From assembly GCF_020181595.1 (NCBI RefSeq), contig NZ_CP084028.1:4144930-4208929 (forward strand): DNA of 64,000 nt, written 5' to 3'. Below, in pieces: positions 20,979-28,652 of the stretch. The position numbers were made by a program, and so were the translations under genes. How positions within the stretch are numbered: position 1 is the stretch's first letter; every line of letters begins with the position of its first letter. The notes beneath the pieces were generated by a model, which did no database searches, was not told the DNA's origin, and was given only the letters and a program-made list of their open reading frames with translations. Origin of the DNA: [Mycobacterium] vasticus (lineage in GTDB: Bacteria > Actinomycetota > Actinomycetes > Mycobacteriales > Mycobacteriaceae).

Positions 20979-20984
20979 TAGTCT
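20979..20984 (+). promoter_or_regulatory. -10 box of a leaderless promoter for the amidase gene
   Basis: TAGTCT ends six bases before GTG 20991 and no ribosome site is present, matching the leaderless pattern TANNNT-N6-GTG common in mycobacteria. Confidence 0.5.
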
Positions 20985-20990
20985 TTTGCA

Positions 20991-21722
20991 GTGCGTCGCC
21001 GGAACATTGCCGCCCTTGCCTCGGTTGGGTGCCTCACGGTGGCAGCACTGGGTGCCCCGCCGTCGCCTGCCGAACCTGACGCTTCCGGTAAGACGGTGTT
21101 CCTCGACGCCGGGCACAGCGGTGCCAGCGACTCATCCATCAACCGCCAAGTGCCCAATGGGCGCGGCGGCACCAAGCCGTGCCAGACCAGTGGGACCGCC
21201 TCGAACGACGGCTACCCCGAGCACAGCCTGACCTGGGATGTGACCAACCGGATCCGCGCCGCACTGCAAGACGCGCGTGTGCACACCGAGCTCTCCCGCG
21301 TCGACGACTCCTCGGTGGGTCCGTGCATCGATGCCCGGGCGGCCGCCGCCAACGCCGCGCATCCGGACGCGATCGTGTCCATCCACGCCGACGGCGGGCC
21401 CCCCTCCGGGCGCGGGTTTCACGTCAACTACTCCAGCCCGGCGCTCAACGACGCCCAGTCCGGCCCGGCGGTGCGGCTGGCCGGCGATATCCGAGACTCG
21501 TTGGCGGCCGGAGGTTTTCCCGAATCCAGTTACCTGGGTTCGAACGGGTTGTTCGGACGTGCGGATCTGGCCGGGCTGAACCTCGCTGAATATCCGGCCG
21601 TGCTGGTCGAATTGGGCAATATGCGCAACGCCGAGGACGCGGCGCTGTTGGAGAGCCCTGAGGGCCGGGACCGCTACGCCGCCGCCGTCACCCGTGGGAT
21701 TCTCGCTTTCCTCGGCGGGTAA
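20991..21722 (+). CDS. ami1: N-acetylmuramoyl-L-alanine amidase (Rv3717/Ami1-like)
   Basis: This is a 243-residue Amidase_3 zinc enzyme with an N-terminal signal (residues ~6-27). Zinc ligands are recognisable by comparison with Rv3717: His42 (DAGHSG), Glu77 (YPEH) and His132 (SIHADGG). The catalytic Glu207 is in VELGNM, and Cys64 and Cys112 could form the disulfide seen in that family. It removes stem peptides from peptidoglycan. It is followed after 3 bases by the lipoprotein protease gene and then a DUF4333 gene, so a cell-wall operon is likely. In M. tuberculosis the gene lies just before Rv3719, so its place here is a rearrangement or a second copy. Confidence 0.9.
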   Translation: MRRRNIAALASVGCLTVAALGAPPSPAEPDASGKTVFLDAGHSGASDSSINRQVPNGRGGTKPCQTSGTASNDGYPEHSLTWDVTNRIRAALQDARVHTELSRVDDSSVGPCIDARAAAANAAHPDAIVSIHADGGPPSGRGFHVNYSSPALNDAQSGPAVRLAGDIRDSLAAGGFPESSYLGSNGLFGRADLAGLNLAEYPAVLVELGNMRNAEDAALLESPEGRDRYAAAVTRGILAFLGG

Positions 21723-21725
21723 CCC

Positions 21726-23168
21726 ATGGCGCGAATGGTTTTCGTTGCAGCCTGCGTCATGTTGGCTCTGGCCGGCTGCTCCAACGACATCCCCACCGTG
21801 GTGACCGGCCACGCGGTCTCGATGCTGTACAACCCGGGCCGGGTCGGCGGACTGCCGGTGTCGGAAGGACCCAGCGGCCCGCGTGGTGAGCTCCCGGCCG
21901 TCACCGCCAGGGTGAGCGGCAGCGACGGCGGAGATATCGACCGGCTGTCGCAGCTGGCGATCGACGACATCGAGGCGTTCTGGACCCAGCACTACGCGGA
22001 GTCTTTAAGTGGCAGTTTCGCACCGGTGTCGTCGCTGGTCTCGTATTCCTCCACCGACCCGAACGACTCCTCGGTGTGCGGCGGCGACTTCTACCGACTG
22101 CCGAACGCGATGTACTGCAAGCGGGTGGACACCATGGCCTGGGACCGGGCCAAGTTCATGCCGACAGCGCGAAAGTACTTCGGCGACATGGCGATCAACG
22201 GGACACTGGCGCATGAGTACGGGCACGCCCTGCAGAACATGGCCGGCGTGGTCAACCTGTTCACTCAAACCCTGGTGCGCGAACAGCAGGCCGACTGTTT
22301 CGCGGGGGTGTACCTGCAGTGGGTGGCCGCGGGCAGTTCGTCACGCGCGTCGTTGAGCACCGGCGACGGGCTCAACCATGTGCTGGCCGGGCTGATCGTG
22401 ATCCGCGACCCGGTCTCGACGTCCGACAACCCGGTCTCGGTCTCCGATGCGCACGGCACCGCGCTGGACCGGGTCGGCGCGTTTCAGACCGGCTTCGACG
22501 GTGGCGCGGACATGTGCGCGCGCATCGACTCCGACGAGATCCGCAAACGGCGCGGCAATCTGCCACGCTCCCTTTTCGATTCGGAGACTCCGCAGAGCGA
22601 TCTGCTGATCGACGAACAGGTGCTGGGCACCCTGATGGCGCAGCTGGGTCAGATCTTCGTCCCGGCCGCCCCGCCGTCGCTGTCGGTCACCGGTGACTGC
22701 GGCGGGGGTAAGCCCGATCCGGTGGCGTACTGCCCCGGATCCAACACGATCGTCGTCGACCTACCCGGGCTGCGGGCGATGAGCACGCCGTCGGATCAGT
22801 CGACACTGGCGCTGCCGCAGGGCGACAACACCGGGCTGTCGGCCGTCACCTCGCGCTATGCGCTGGCCGTTGCGCGCGAGCGCGGGGCTGGCCTGGACGG
22901 TGCCACCGCCGCGCTGCGCACCGCATGCCTGACCGGGGTGGCGCAGCGCGCGATGGCCGAGCCGATGACGTTGCCTTCCGGGCCGTCCGGTACAGGCCTG
23001 ACGCTGGCCGGTGGCGATCTGGATGAGGCCATCACCGGGCTGCTTATGAACGGCGTGGCCGCCAGCGACGTCGCCGCGCACACCGTTCCGGCCGGCTTCA
23101 CCCGGATCCTGGCGTTCCGGTCCGGCCTGCACGGCGATATCGACGGCTGCTTCGGGCGGTTTCCGTGA
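21726..23168 (+). CDS. Lipoprotein with neutral zinc metallopeptidase motif
   Basis: This 480-residue protein has a lipobox (LALAGC, Cys near residue 17), so it is probably lipid-anchored outside the membrane. The zincin motif HEYGHALQ lies near residue 162, and the downstream EQQADCFAG gives the third ligand region, as in the YpfJ/neutral zinc metallopeptidase family. The C-terminal ~200 residues are less conserved. It starts 3 bases after the amidase stop, which suggests a cell-wall or lipoprotein processing role. No substrate is known. The next gene overlaps it by 4 bases (GTGA). Confidence 0.8.
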   Translation: MARMVFVAACVMLALAGCSNDIPTVVTGHAVSMLYNPGRVGGLPVSEGPSGPRGELPAVTARVSGSDGGDIDRLSQLAIDDIEAFWTQHYAESLSGSFAPVSSLVSYSSTDPNDSSVCGGDFYRLPNAMYCKRVDTMAWDRAKFMPTARKYFGDMAINGTLAHEYGHALQNMAGVVNLFTQTLVREQQADCFAGVYLQWVAAGSSSRASLSTGDGLNHVLAGLIVIRDPVSTSDNPVSVSDAHGTALDRVGAFQTGFDGGADMCARIDSDEIRKRRGNLPRSLFDSETPQSDLLIDEQVLGTLMAQLGQIFVPAAPPSLSVTGDCGGGKPDPVAYCPGSNTIVVDLPGLRAMSTPSDQSTLALPQGDNTGLSAVTSRYALAVARERGAGLDGATAALRTACLTGVAQRAMAEPMTLPSGPSGTGLTLAGGDLDEAITGLLMNGVAASDVAAHTVPAGFTRILAFRSGLHGDIDGCFGRFP

Positions 23169-23764
23169 ATCGCCGGCCGGAACCGCCCGATCAGCCGGAC
23201 TGGCGTAACACCCCACCGATGCAGCCGAGGCAGGACTGGGGACGCACCCAGCCCGGGCCGCGGCGCCCGATTCCGCCGCCGCGCCCGCCCGCTCGACCAC
23301 CGGCCCAGCCCTGGTACCTGGAGTTCCGGCGGCCACCGGTCCCCCCTGCTCCCCCGAGTCCACCGCCGCCACCACCACCAAGGGTCCCCCCAGCTGTTCC
23401 CCCGAAATCCGCTGCGCCGCAACCCCAATCGAATCGGGGGCTGCTGATCGGCGCAGGCGTCAGCGTCGTACTGGTGTTTGCGGTGCTGGCGACCCTGATG
23501 CTCAGCGGCCTGATCGGCGGGTCCGGGCCGGTCGAACTCGACGTAACCCACGCCCAGGACGGGGTTCGCCAGGTGCTCACCGACCCGATCGACGGCTACG
23601 GACGCGGGAACGTCGGGGACGTCCGCTGCAACAACGGGGTCAACCCGAAGGTGCACCGGGGCCGCAGTTTCACCTGTGTGGTCGCTGTCGACGGCGTCCG
23701 GCGCCAGGTTCTGGTGGAGTTCGCTGACGACGACGGAACCTACGAGGTCGACCGTCCCCGGTGA
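23165..23764 (+). CDS. Proline-rich membrane protein with DUF4333 domain
   Basis: This 199-residue protein has ~95 N-terminal residues dominated by Pro and Arg (cytosolic), one TM segment (about 98-118) and an extracytoplasmic DUF4333 domain with two cysteines (VRCNNG and FTCVV). The family is common in mycobacteria and resembles the periplasmic domain of serine/threonine kinase-like sensors; its function is unknown. GTG start overlaps the protease stop, so it belongs to the amidase-protease operon. Confidence 0.75.
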   Translation: MNRRPEPPDQPDWRNTPPMQPRQDWGRTQPGPRRPIPPPRPPARPPAQPWYLEFRRPPVPPAPPSPPPPPPPRVPPAVPPKSAAPQPQSNRGLLIGAGVSVVLVFAVLATLMLSGLIGGSGPVELDVTHAQDGVRQVLTDPIDGYGRGNVGDVRCNNGVNPKVHRGRSFTCVVAVDGVRRQVLVEFADDDGTYEVDRPR

Positions 23765-23918
23765 CGTTTTAGCTGGTCAAACACAGATAAAAGCGCCCAA
23801 ATACACTGGTGGGCAATGTCTGTGGGCTGGCTAGGAGTTAGCTGGCGAGCTTGCTTGCAGCGAGCCGCGCCGCCGTAGGGTCACACGCGCCAACTAACCG
23901 TGGTCCCTGAGGAGTTCG

Positions 23919-24761
23919 ATGACCTACGTCAAGCCGCCCGAGTTGATCAACGCGATGATCGACGCCGGGCAGTCCAAGATTTTCATGTCCACCCGCGACA
24001 CCCTGATCCGCGCATTCATGGCCGGCGCGACGCTGGCCCTGGGGGCGGTGTTCGCGGTGGCCATGACGGTGCAGACCGGTCAGGCGCTCATCGGGGCACT
24101 GCTGTTCCCGTCCGGGTTCTGCATCCTCTACCTGCTCGGGTACGACCTTTTGACGGGTGTGTTCGTGCTGGCGCCGCTGGCCTGGCTGGACAAGCGCCCG
24201 GGTGTCACCATCGGCGGGGTGCTGCGGAACTGGGGACTGGTGTTCGTCGGCAACTTCGCCGGTGCCTTCACCGTCGCGGTACTGATGGCGATCGTGTTCA
24301 CCTACGGGTTCTCCACCGCGCCCAACGAAGTCGGTCAGATGATCGGGCACATCGGTGAGGCTCGCACGCTGGGCTATGCCGCACACGGCTTCCAGGGCAT
24401 GCTGACGCTGTTCGTGCGCGGCATGCTGTGCAATTGGATGGTGTCCACCGGGGTGGTCGGGGCCATGATGGCCACCGATGTCACCGGCAAGGTGATCGCC
24501 ATGTGGCTGCCGGTGATGCTGTTCTTCGCAATGGGTTTCGAGCACTCGGTGGTCAACATGTTCCTGTTCCCCTCCGGCCTGATGCTCGGCGGGAACTTCA
24601 CGATCATGGACTACCTCGAGTGGAACGAGATTCCCACCGCGCTGGGCAATCTGGTGGGCGGACTGGCGTTTACCGGCCTGGCCATGTACGCGACCCATTC
24701 GCGGACCGCGCCCAAGCGCAACGCTGCGGTGGTGCAGAAGGAAGTGGCGGCCGGAGTCTGA
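23919..24761 (+). CDS. Formate/nitrite transporter family channel
   Basis: This is a 280-residue integral membrane protein of the FNT family (FocA/NirC). The N-terminal helix has PPELINAMIDAGQSK, there are six TM segments, and the motif GFEHSVVNMFLFP near residue 208 contains the central pore histidine conserved in FNT channels. It would pass small monocarboxylates or nitrite as pentamers. Upstream (23765-23918) no gene is seen. A strong hairpin follows the stop. Confidence 0.9.
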   Translation: MTYVKPPELINAMIDAGQSKIFMSTRDTLIRAFMAGATLALGAVFAVAMTVQTGQALIGALLFPSGFCILYLLGYDLLTGVFVLAPLAWLDKRPGVTIGGVLRNWGLVFVGNFAGAFTVAVLMAIVFTYGFSTAPNEVGQMIGHIGEARTLGYAAHGFQGMLTLFVRGMLCNWMVSTGVVGAMMATDVTGKVIAMWLPVMLFFAMGFEHSVVNMFLFPSGLMLGGNFTIMDYLEWNEIPTALGNLVGGLAFTGLAMYATHSRTAPKRNAAVVQKEVAAGV

Positions 24762-24764
24762 CGT

Positions 24765-24822
24765 CGGGTGTGCGGTTTGATACGCCGACTCCGGTGAGTC
24801 GCGTACCAAACCGCACACTCGG
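24765..24822. terminator. Long hairpin between converging transporter and tRNA-Ser
   Basis: Arms of about 26 bases (24765-24791 and 24796-24822) pair with few mismatches around GGTGTGCGGTTTG/CAAACCGCACAC. It lies four bases after the transporter stop and 3' of the opposing tRNA, so it could end transcription from both sides. No T-tract. Confidence 0.65.
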
Positions 24823-24838
24823 CACGGGTTTCGCTTGG

Positions 24839-24926
24839 CGGTGGCGGAGGGATTTGAACCCTCGGACGGGGGTTACCCGTCACACGCTTTCGAGGCGTGC
24901 TCCTTAGGCCGCTCGGACACGCCACC
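24839..24926 (-). tRNA. tRNA-Ser(CGA)
   Basis: Acceptor GGTGGCG pairs with CGCCACC. The anticodon loop CTCGAAA reads CGA, with a long variable arm and TTCAAAT T-loop. The discriminator is G, and the next three bases (24836-24838) encode CCA. Confidence 0.95.
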
Positions 24927-24955
24927 GCGGGACAGCGTACCCAACGACTGGCCCG

Positions 24956-25417
24956 TCAGCCCAATCGCTGCCGGGCGAAGAACTCCTCCAGGGGCGCGGC
25001 GCACTCATCGGCCAGCACTCCGCCGCGAACTTCGGGCCGGTGATTGATCCGCCGATCGCGCACGACGTCCCACAGTGAGCCCACCGCGCCGGTCTTGGGC
25101 TCGAACGCCCCGAACACCAGCCGCGACACCCGGGCGGCCACCAGCGCACCGGCGCACATGGTGCAGGGTTCCAGGGTGACGGCCAAGGTGGCGCCGGTCA
25201 GCCGCCAGCCGTCGCCGAGCACGCGAGCCGCGGCCCGGATCGCCAGCAGCTCGGCGTGCGCGGTCGGGTCCCCGAGGGCTTCGCGGGCGTTGGCGGCCTG
25301 GGCCAGCACGGTGCCGTCGGGGCCCACCACCACCGCACCCACCGGCACGTCGTCGGACCCGGCCGCGGCGGCAGCGGAAAGCGCAGCGCGGATCAGGTCC
25401 TCATCGGTAGGGATCAC
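24956..25417 (-). CDS. tadA: tRNA-specific adenosine deaminase TadA
   Basis: This 153-residue zinc deaminase has the HAE motif (His54, Glu56) and PCTMC (Cys85, Cys88). It converts adenosine 34 to inosine in tRNA-Arg(ACG), and such a tRNA is encoded at 37013-37085 of this window. GTG start overlaps the stop of the preceding gene (GTGA), indicating coupling. The order after tRNA-Ser matches Rv3752c. Confidence 0.93.
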   Translation of the reverse strand: MIPTDEDLIRAALSAAAAAGSDDVPVGAVVVGPDGTVLAQAANAREALGDPTAHAELLAIRAAARVLGDGWRLTGATLAVTLEPCTMCAGALVAARVSRLVFGAFEPKTGAVGSLWDVVRDRRINHRPEVRGGVLADECAAPLEEFFARQRLG

Positions 25418-25935
25418 TTATGGCGTCGCGGCAGTGCCGCACTGAGCTGCTCGTCGAAGCCCATCTCGCCGGCGATCCGGTGCAGTTGCTCGTCGACGGC
25501 AACGTCGGACTCGTCGAGGATCACGCCGAGCACCGCGGCGGGCAGACCGATGTCGGACAGCAGGCCCAGGTCGCCCTCCTCGAAAGGCTCGGAGTCCTCC
25601 AGCTCGTCGGCGTCGATGTCGGAATCCAGCTCCTCGAGCACCTCGTCGGCAATGTCATAGTCCAGTGCGGCCGTCGCGTCCGAGATAAGCAACCGGGTGC
25701 CCGCGGGGCCGGGGCGGACGATCAGGAAGAACTCGTCGTCGACGTTGATCAGCCCGAAAACCGCTCCCGCACTGCGCAGTTCACGCAGTTCGGTCTCGGC
25801 GGCCTGCAGACTGGTGAGCGCCTCGTCACGCATGGGCGTGCAGCGCCACTTGCCGTCTTCGCGCACAACAGCCATCCCAAAACCGGCCGGCGTCTCCGCC
25901 GGCCGGCCCTGTGCGGACGCGCCCTGTGCTCCCAT
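25414..25935 (-). CDS. TadA-associated acidic protein (Rv3753c-like)
   Basis: This is a 173-residue, strongly acidic protein with GFGMAVVREDGKWRC near residue 18, then several Asp/Glu-rich helices (DIDADELEDSEPFEEGD). It matches the actinobacterial family named tRNA adenosine deaminase-associated protein, always next to tadA, with no established activity. Its stop overlaps the tadA start. It is transcribed away from tyrA. ATG 25935 is the best start before the conserved region. Confidence 0.8.
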   Translation of the reverse strand: MGAQGASAQGRPAETPAGFGMAVVREDGKWRCTPMRDEALTSLQAAETELRELRSAGAVFGLINVDDEFFLIVRPGPAGTRLLISDATAALDYDIADEVLEELDSDIDADELEDSEPFEEGDLGLLSDIGLPAAVLGVILDESDVAVDEQLHRIAGEMGFDEQLSAALPRRHK

Positions 25936-25992
25936 CGCCGCCAACGGTAGTCGCCGTTTACGTCGTTGACCAGCGTGTGCCAACCTGGACAG

Positions 25993-26961
25993 GTGGCGGG
26001 ACACGCAGCAAAAACACCGGTTTGTGTACTGGGGCTCGGCCTGATCGGCGGTTCGGTGCTGCGCGCGGCCGCAGCGGCCGGGCGGGTGGCGTTCGGCTAC
26101 AACCGCTCCGCCGACGGGGTCAACGCCGCGATCAACGACGGATTCGACGCCACCGCCGACCTGGACACCGTGCTGCCCCGGGCCGCGGAGACCGGCGCGC
26201 TGATCGTGCTGGCCGTCCCGGTGCCGGCCCTGCCGACGCTGCTCGACCATGTCCACCGGCTGGCCCCGAACTGCCCGCTGACCGACGTGACCAGCGTCAA
26301 GAGCGCCGTGCTCGACGACGTCACCGCCGCCGGGCTGGCCGAGAAGTTCGTGGGCGGGCACCCGATGGCCGGCACGTCGCATTCGGGCTGGCCGGCCGGT
26401 CACGCCGAGCTGTTCGTGGGCGCACCCTGGGTGATCAGCGTCGACGACCACGTGGACCCGACGGTGTTCGCGGCGGTGCTGGACCTGATCCTGGACTGCG
26501 GATCGGTGGCGGTGCCGGCCCGCTCCGAGGAACACGACGCGGCCGCCGCGGCGATCTCGCACCTTCCGCACCTTCTGGCCGAGGCGCTGGCCGTCACCGC
26601 CGCCGACGTGCCGCTGGCGTTCGCGCTGGCCGCTGGATCCTTCCGGGACGGCACCCGGGTGGCCGGGACCGCACCGGATCTGGTCCGGGCGATGTGCGAG
26701 GCCAACGCCCCGCAACTGGTGCCGACGCTGGATCGCGCGATGGAACTGCTGGCCGCGGCACGCGAGTCGCTGACCGCAGACGGATCGGTGGCCGAGCTGG
26801 TCAACACCGGCCATGCCGCCCGGACGCGCTACGACAACTTCCCGCGCAACGAGATCGTCACCGTCGTGATCGGCGAAGAGGACTGGCGCCGCGAGCTGGC
26901 CGCCGCCGGCCGGGCCGGCGGGGTGATCAGATCCGCGCTGCCAGTCCGGGATAGTCGATGA
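25993..26961 (+). CDS. tyrA: Prephenate dehydrogenase
   Basis: This 322-residue protein has the NAD-binding motif GLGLIGGS near residue 15, [13 protein letters not shown] (substrate His) near 120 and an all-helical C-terminal domain. It oxidises prephenate to 4-hydroxyphenylpyruvate for tyrosine synthesis. GTG 25993 gives an N-terminus like Rv3754; an in-frame TTG at 25966 would add nine residues. No clear ribosome site is seen. Its 3' end overlaps the opposing gene by 35 bases. Confidence 0.9.
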   Translation: MAGHAAKTPVCVLGLGLIGGSVLRAAAAAGRVAFGYNRSADGVNAAINDGFDATADLDTVLPRAAETGALIVLAVPVPALPTLLDHVHRLAPNCPLTDVTSVKSAVLDDVTAAGLAEKFVGGHPMAGTSHSGWPAGHAELFVGAPWVISVDDHVDPTVFAAVLDLILDCGSVAVPARSEEHDAAAAAISHLPHLLAEALAVTAADVPLAFALAAGSFRDGTRVAGTAPDLVRAMCEANAPQLVPTLDRAMELLAAARESLTADGSVAELVNTGHAARTRYDNFPRNEIVTVVIGEEDWRRELAAAGRAGGVIRSALPVRDSR

Positions 26962-27523
26962 CGAAGCCGTCGTCGTCGACCCGCAGGGTGGTGCCGGCCG
27001 GGTCGGTGCCCGGGGTGAGCACCGTGATGCCCTCGCCGGGGCCGGCGCTGCAGTAGCTCGCTTCCGCCGCGCTCAGCTCCATCTCCGGGACCATCAGGTA
27101 GATCGTCGGCAGGGTGATCGAGGCGGCCCGCTGGTGCAGGCGGGCGCGGCGGATCGGCAGCGTGTTGAAGAACGGGCTGTAGACCATGTCAATGTCCAGG
27201 GCACCGTCGTAGCCGGTCCGGGTCTGGCCGCGGGCGTCGGTGACCAGCCACATGTTCTCTTCGTCGCGGGCCACCACCAGCTGGCGTTCCCGTTCGGCCG
27301 TCGTGATGGTCAGACCCAGCCGCTTGGTAGCCCCGGATTCGTCGGTCTGCAGGTCGTAGTAGACGCCGAACGCGGGGTGTTCCTCGGTGGCCGCGGCCAC
27401 CAGCCGGCCGTTGGCCCGGATCCGGTTGCCGGACAGCTGCACCCGCACCGATTCCATCCGGGAGGCGTCGGGTGCCCGCCAAGTCAGGATCGCCGGCCAC
27501 GAGCCGGAGGGGGCTGCGCTCAC
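26927..27523 (-). CDS. Putative glycolipid-binding (DUF1089) family protein
   Basis: This 198-residue soluble protein has [15 protein letters not shown] at the start, [18 protein letters not shown] and [17 protein letters not shown], the recognisable pattern of the DUF1089 family. The binding role in the family name is weakly supported. GTG 27523 is the first start that covers the domain. It converges on tyrA, with a 35-base overlap of coding ends. Rv3755c holds the same place in M. tuberculosis. Confidence 0.75.
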   Translation of the reverse strand: MSAAPSGSWPAILTWRAPDASRMESVRVQLSGNRIRANGRLVAAATEEHPAFGVYYDLQTDESGATKRLGLTITTAERERQLVVARDEENMWLVTDARGQTRTGYDGALDIDMVYSPFFNTLPIRRARLHQRAASITLPTIYLMVPEMELSAAEASYCSAGPGEGITVLTPGTDPAGTTLRVDDDGFVIDYPGLAARI

Positions 27524-27599
27524 CGCACCACCGTAAGCGACGGGTCGGTGATCCGCAGAAAGTGCCCGGAACCCACCCGCAAACCGGCAAGATGTCCCC

Positions 27600-27923
27600 A
27601 TGAGCAGCGACCTCTCAGAACCCGTCGACCCGCCGCAGGACAAGGCCGCCGCGCCGCCACCGCCGGCAACGGCCATGCCGCTGACCCGCGCCGGCGCGCT
27701 GTGGAGTGCACTGATCGGCGGGTTCCTGGTCCTGATCGTGCTGCTGGTGTTCGTCACTCAGAACACCGCTCAGGTGGCGTTGACGTTCCTGGCCTGGCAG
27801 TGGAGCCTGCCGTTGGGGGTGGCGATCCTGCTGGCCGCGGTCGGCGGCGGGTTGATCACCGCGCTGGCCGGCACCGCCCGGATCTTCCAGCTGCGGCGTG
27901 CCGCTAAGAAGGCCTTGCGCTAA
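27600..27923 (+). CDS. LapA-domain small membrane protein (107 aa)
   Basis: A proline-rich N-terminal ~25 residues is followed by two TM segments (about 33-53 and 67-90). The motif FVTQNTAQVALTFLAWQWSLPLGV between them is typical of the LapA (DUF1049) domain, and the C-terminus is basic. The role in mycobacteria is unknown. Its stop overlaps the end of the opposing phosphatase gene by four bases. Confidence 0.75.
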   Translation: MSSDLSEPVDPPQDKAAAPPPPATAMPLTRAGALWSALIGGFLVLIVLLVFVTQNTAQVALTFLAWQWSLPLGVAILLAAVGGGLITALAGTARIFQLRRAAKKALR

Positions 27924-28543
27924 TCGTCTCCGGGCATCCGCTGCTGGTTGCGCGGCAACAGGTCCCAGACGTGCTCGGTGCCGTTGGTCGAGGCCACCGC
28001 ACCCTGCCCTGATCGTGAGTACAGCAGCCGGGTGACCGAGACGTAGTCGACCGGAAACGACAGCAGCCGCCGGGTGCCCAGCAGCTGGTGCAGCGCCACG
28101 TTGATCACGCCGCCGTGGCTGAACACCGCGACCGTCTCGTCGGCGTCGGCGGCGGCCACCACGTCGGCCAGCGCGGCAGCCACCCGGGCGCAGAACGCCT
28201 CCTCGTCGACACCGGCGGGCAGCAGGCCTTGGGCCATCCGATCCCAGTCCTGCGGCCGCTCGTTGCGCAACTGCTCGACGGGCAGGTAGCCGGCCAGCTC
28301 ACGGTCGTATTCGGCGAACCGTTCGTCGACCTCGACAGCCAGGGCACGCTCGGCGGCCAGCGGTCCGGCGGTCTGGACGGCACGCCGCTGCGGGCTGCTC
28401 ACCAGCCGGGTGATCGGGAAGCGTTTTAGCGCGGCGGGCAGACGCTGCGCCTGCTCCAGGCCGGTCTCGGACAGTTCGGGGTCGGAGCCCTGGCCGTATT
28501 CGCTGCGCAGCGGCAGCGCATGGCGGATCAACAGCACCTGCAC
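27920..28543 (-). CDS. Histidine phosphatase family protein
   Basis: This 207-residue phosphoglycerate-mutase-like hydrolase has the phospho-histidine motif RHA at residues 7-9, the second Arg/Glu region in SPQRRAVQTA and DRELAGYLP, and the second histidine in FSHGGVINVAL near 155. The start is GTG 28543 because AAGGTGA lies five bases upstream; GTG 28552 is an alternative. It dephosphorylates a small metabolite or protein; the substrate is unknown. Confidence 0.85.
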   Translation of the reverse strand: MQVLLIRHALPLRSEYGQGSDPELSETGLEQAQRLPAALKRFPITRLVSSPQRRAVQTAGPLAAERALAVEVDERFAEYDRELAGYLPVEQLRNERPQDWDRMAQGLLPAGVDEEAFCARVAAALADVVAAADADETVAVFSHGGVINVALHQLLGTRRLLSFPVDYVSVTRLLYSRSGQGAVASTNGTEHVWDLLPRNQQRMPGDD

Positions 28544-28585
28544 GGGGGTCACCTTACTTCTCTGCGGTTTCCCCCTGGCGCGAGC

Positions 28586-28634
28586 GTGCACAAACGTCAG
28601 GGCCCACCTGCGGGTTTGCCGAACATTTGTGCAC
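28586..28634. repeat. Palindrome GTGCACAAA...TTTGTGCAC
   Basis: Nine-base perfect arms (28586-28594 and 28626-28634) surround a 31-base loop between two minus-strand genes. A related GTGTGCG/CACGCACGG arrangement lies at about 30588-30638, on the other side of the sulfatase gene. Possible terminator or dispersed palindromic unit. Confidence 0.45.
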
Positions 28635-28652
28635 GGTCGGGGTTGGGGGCCG

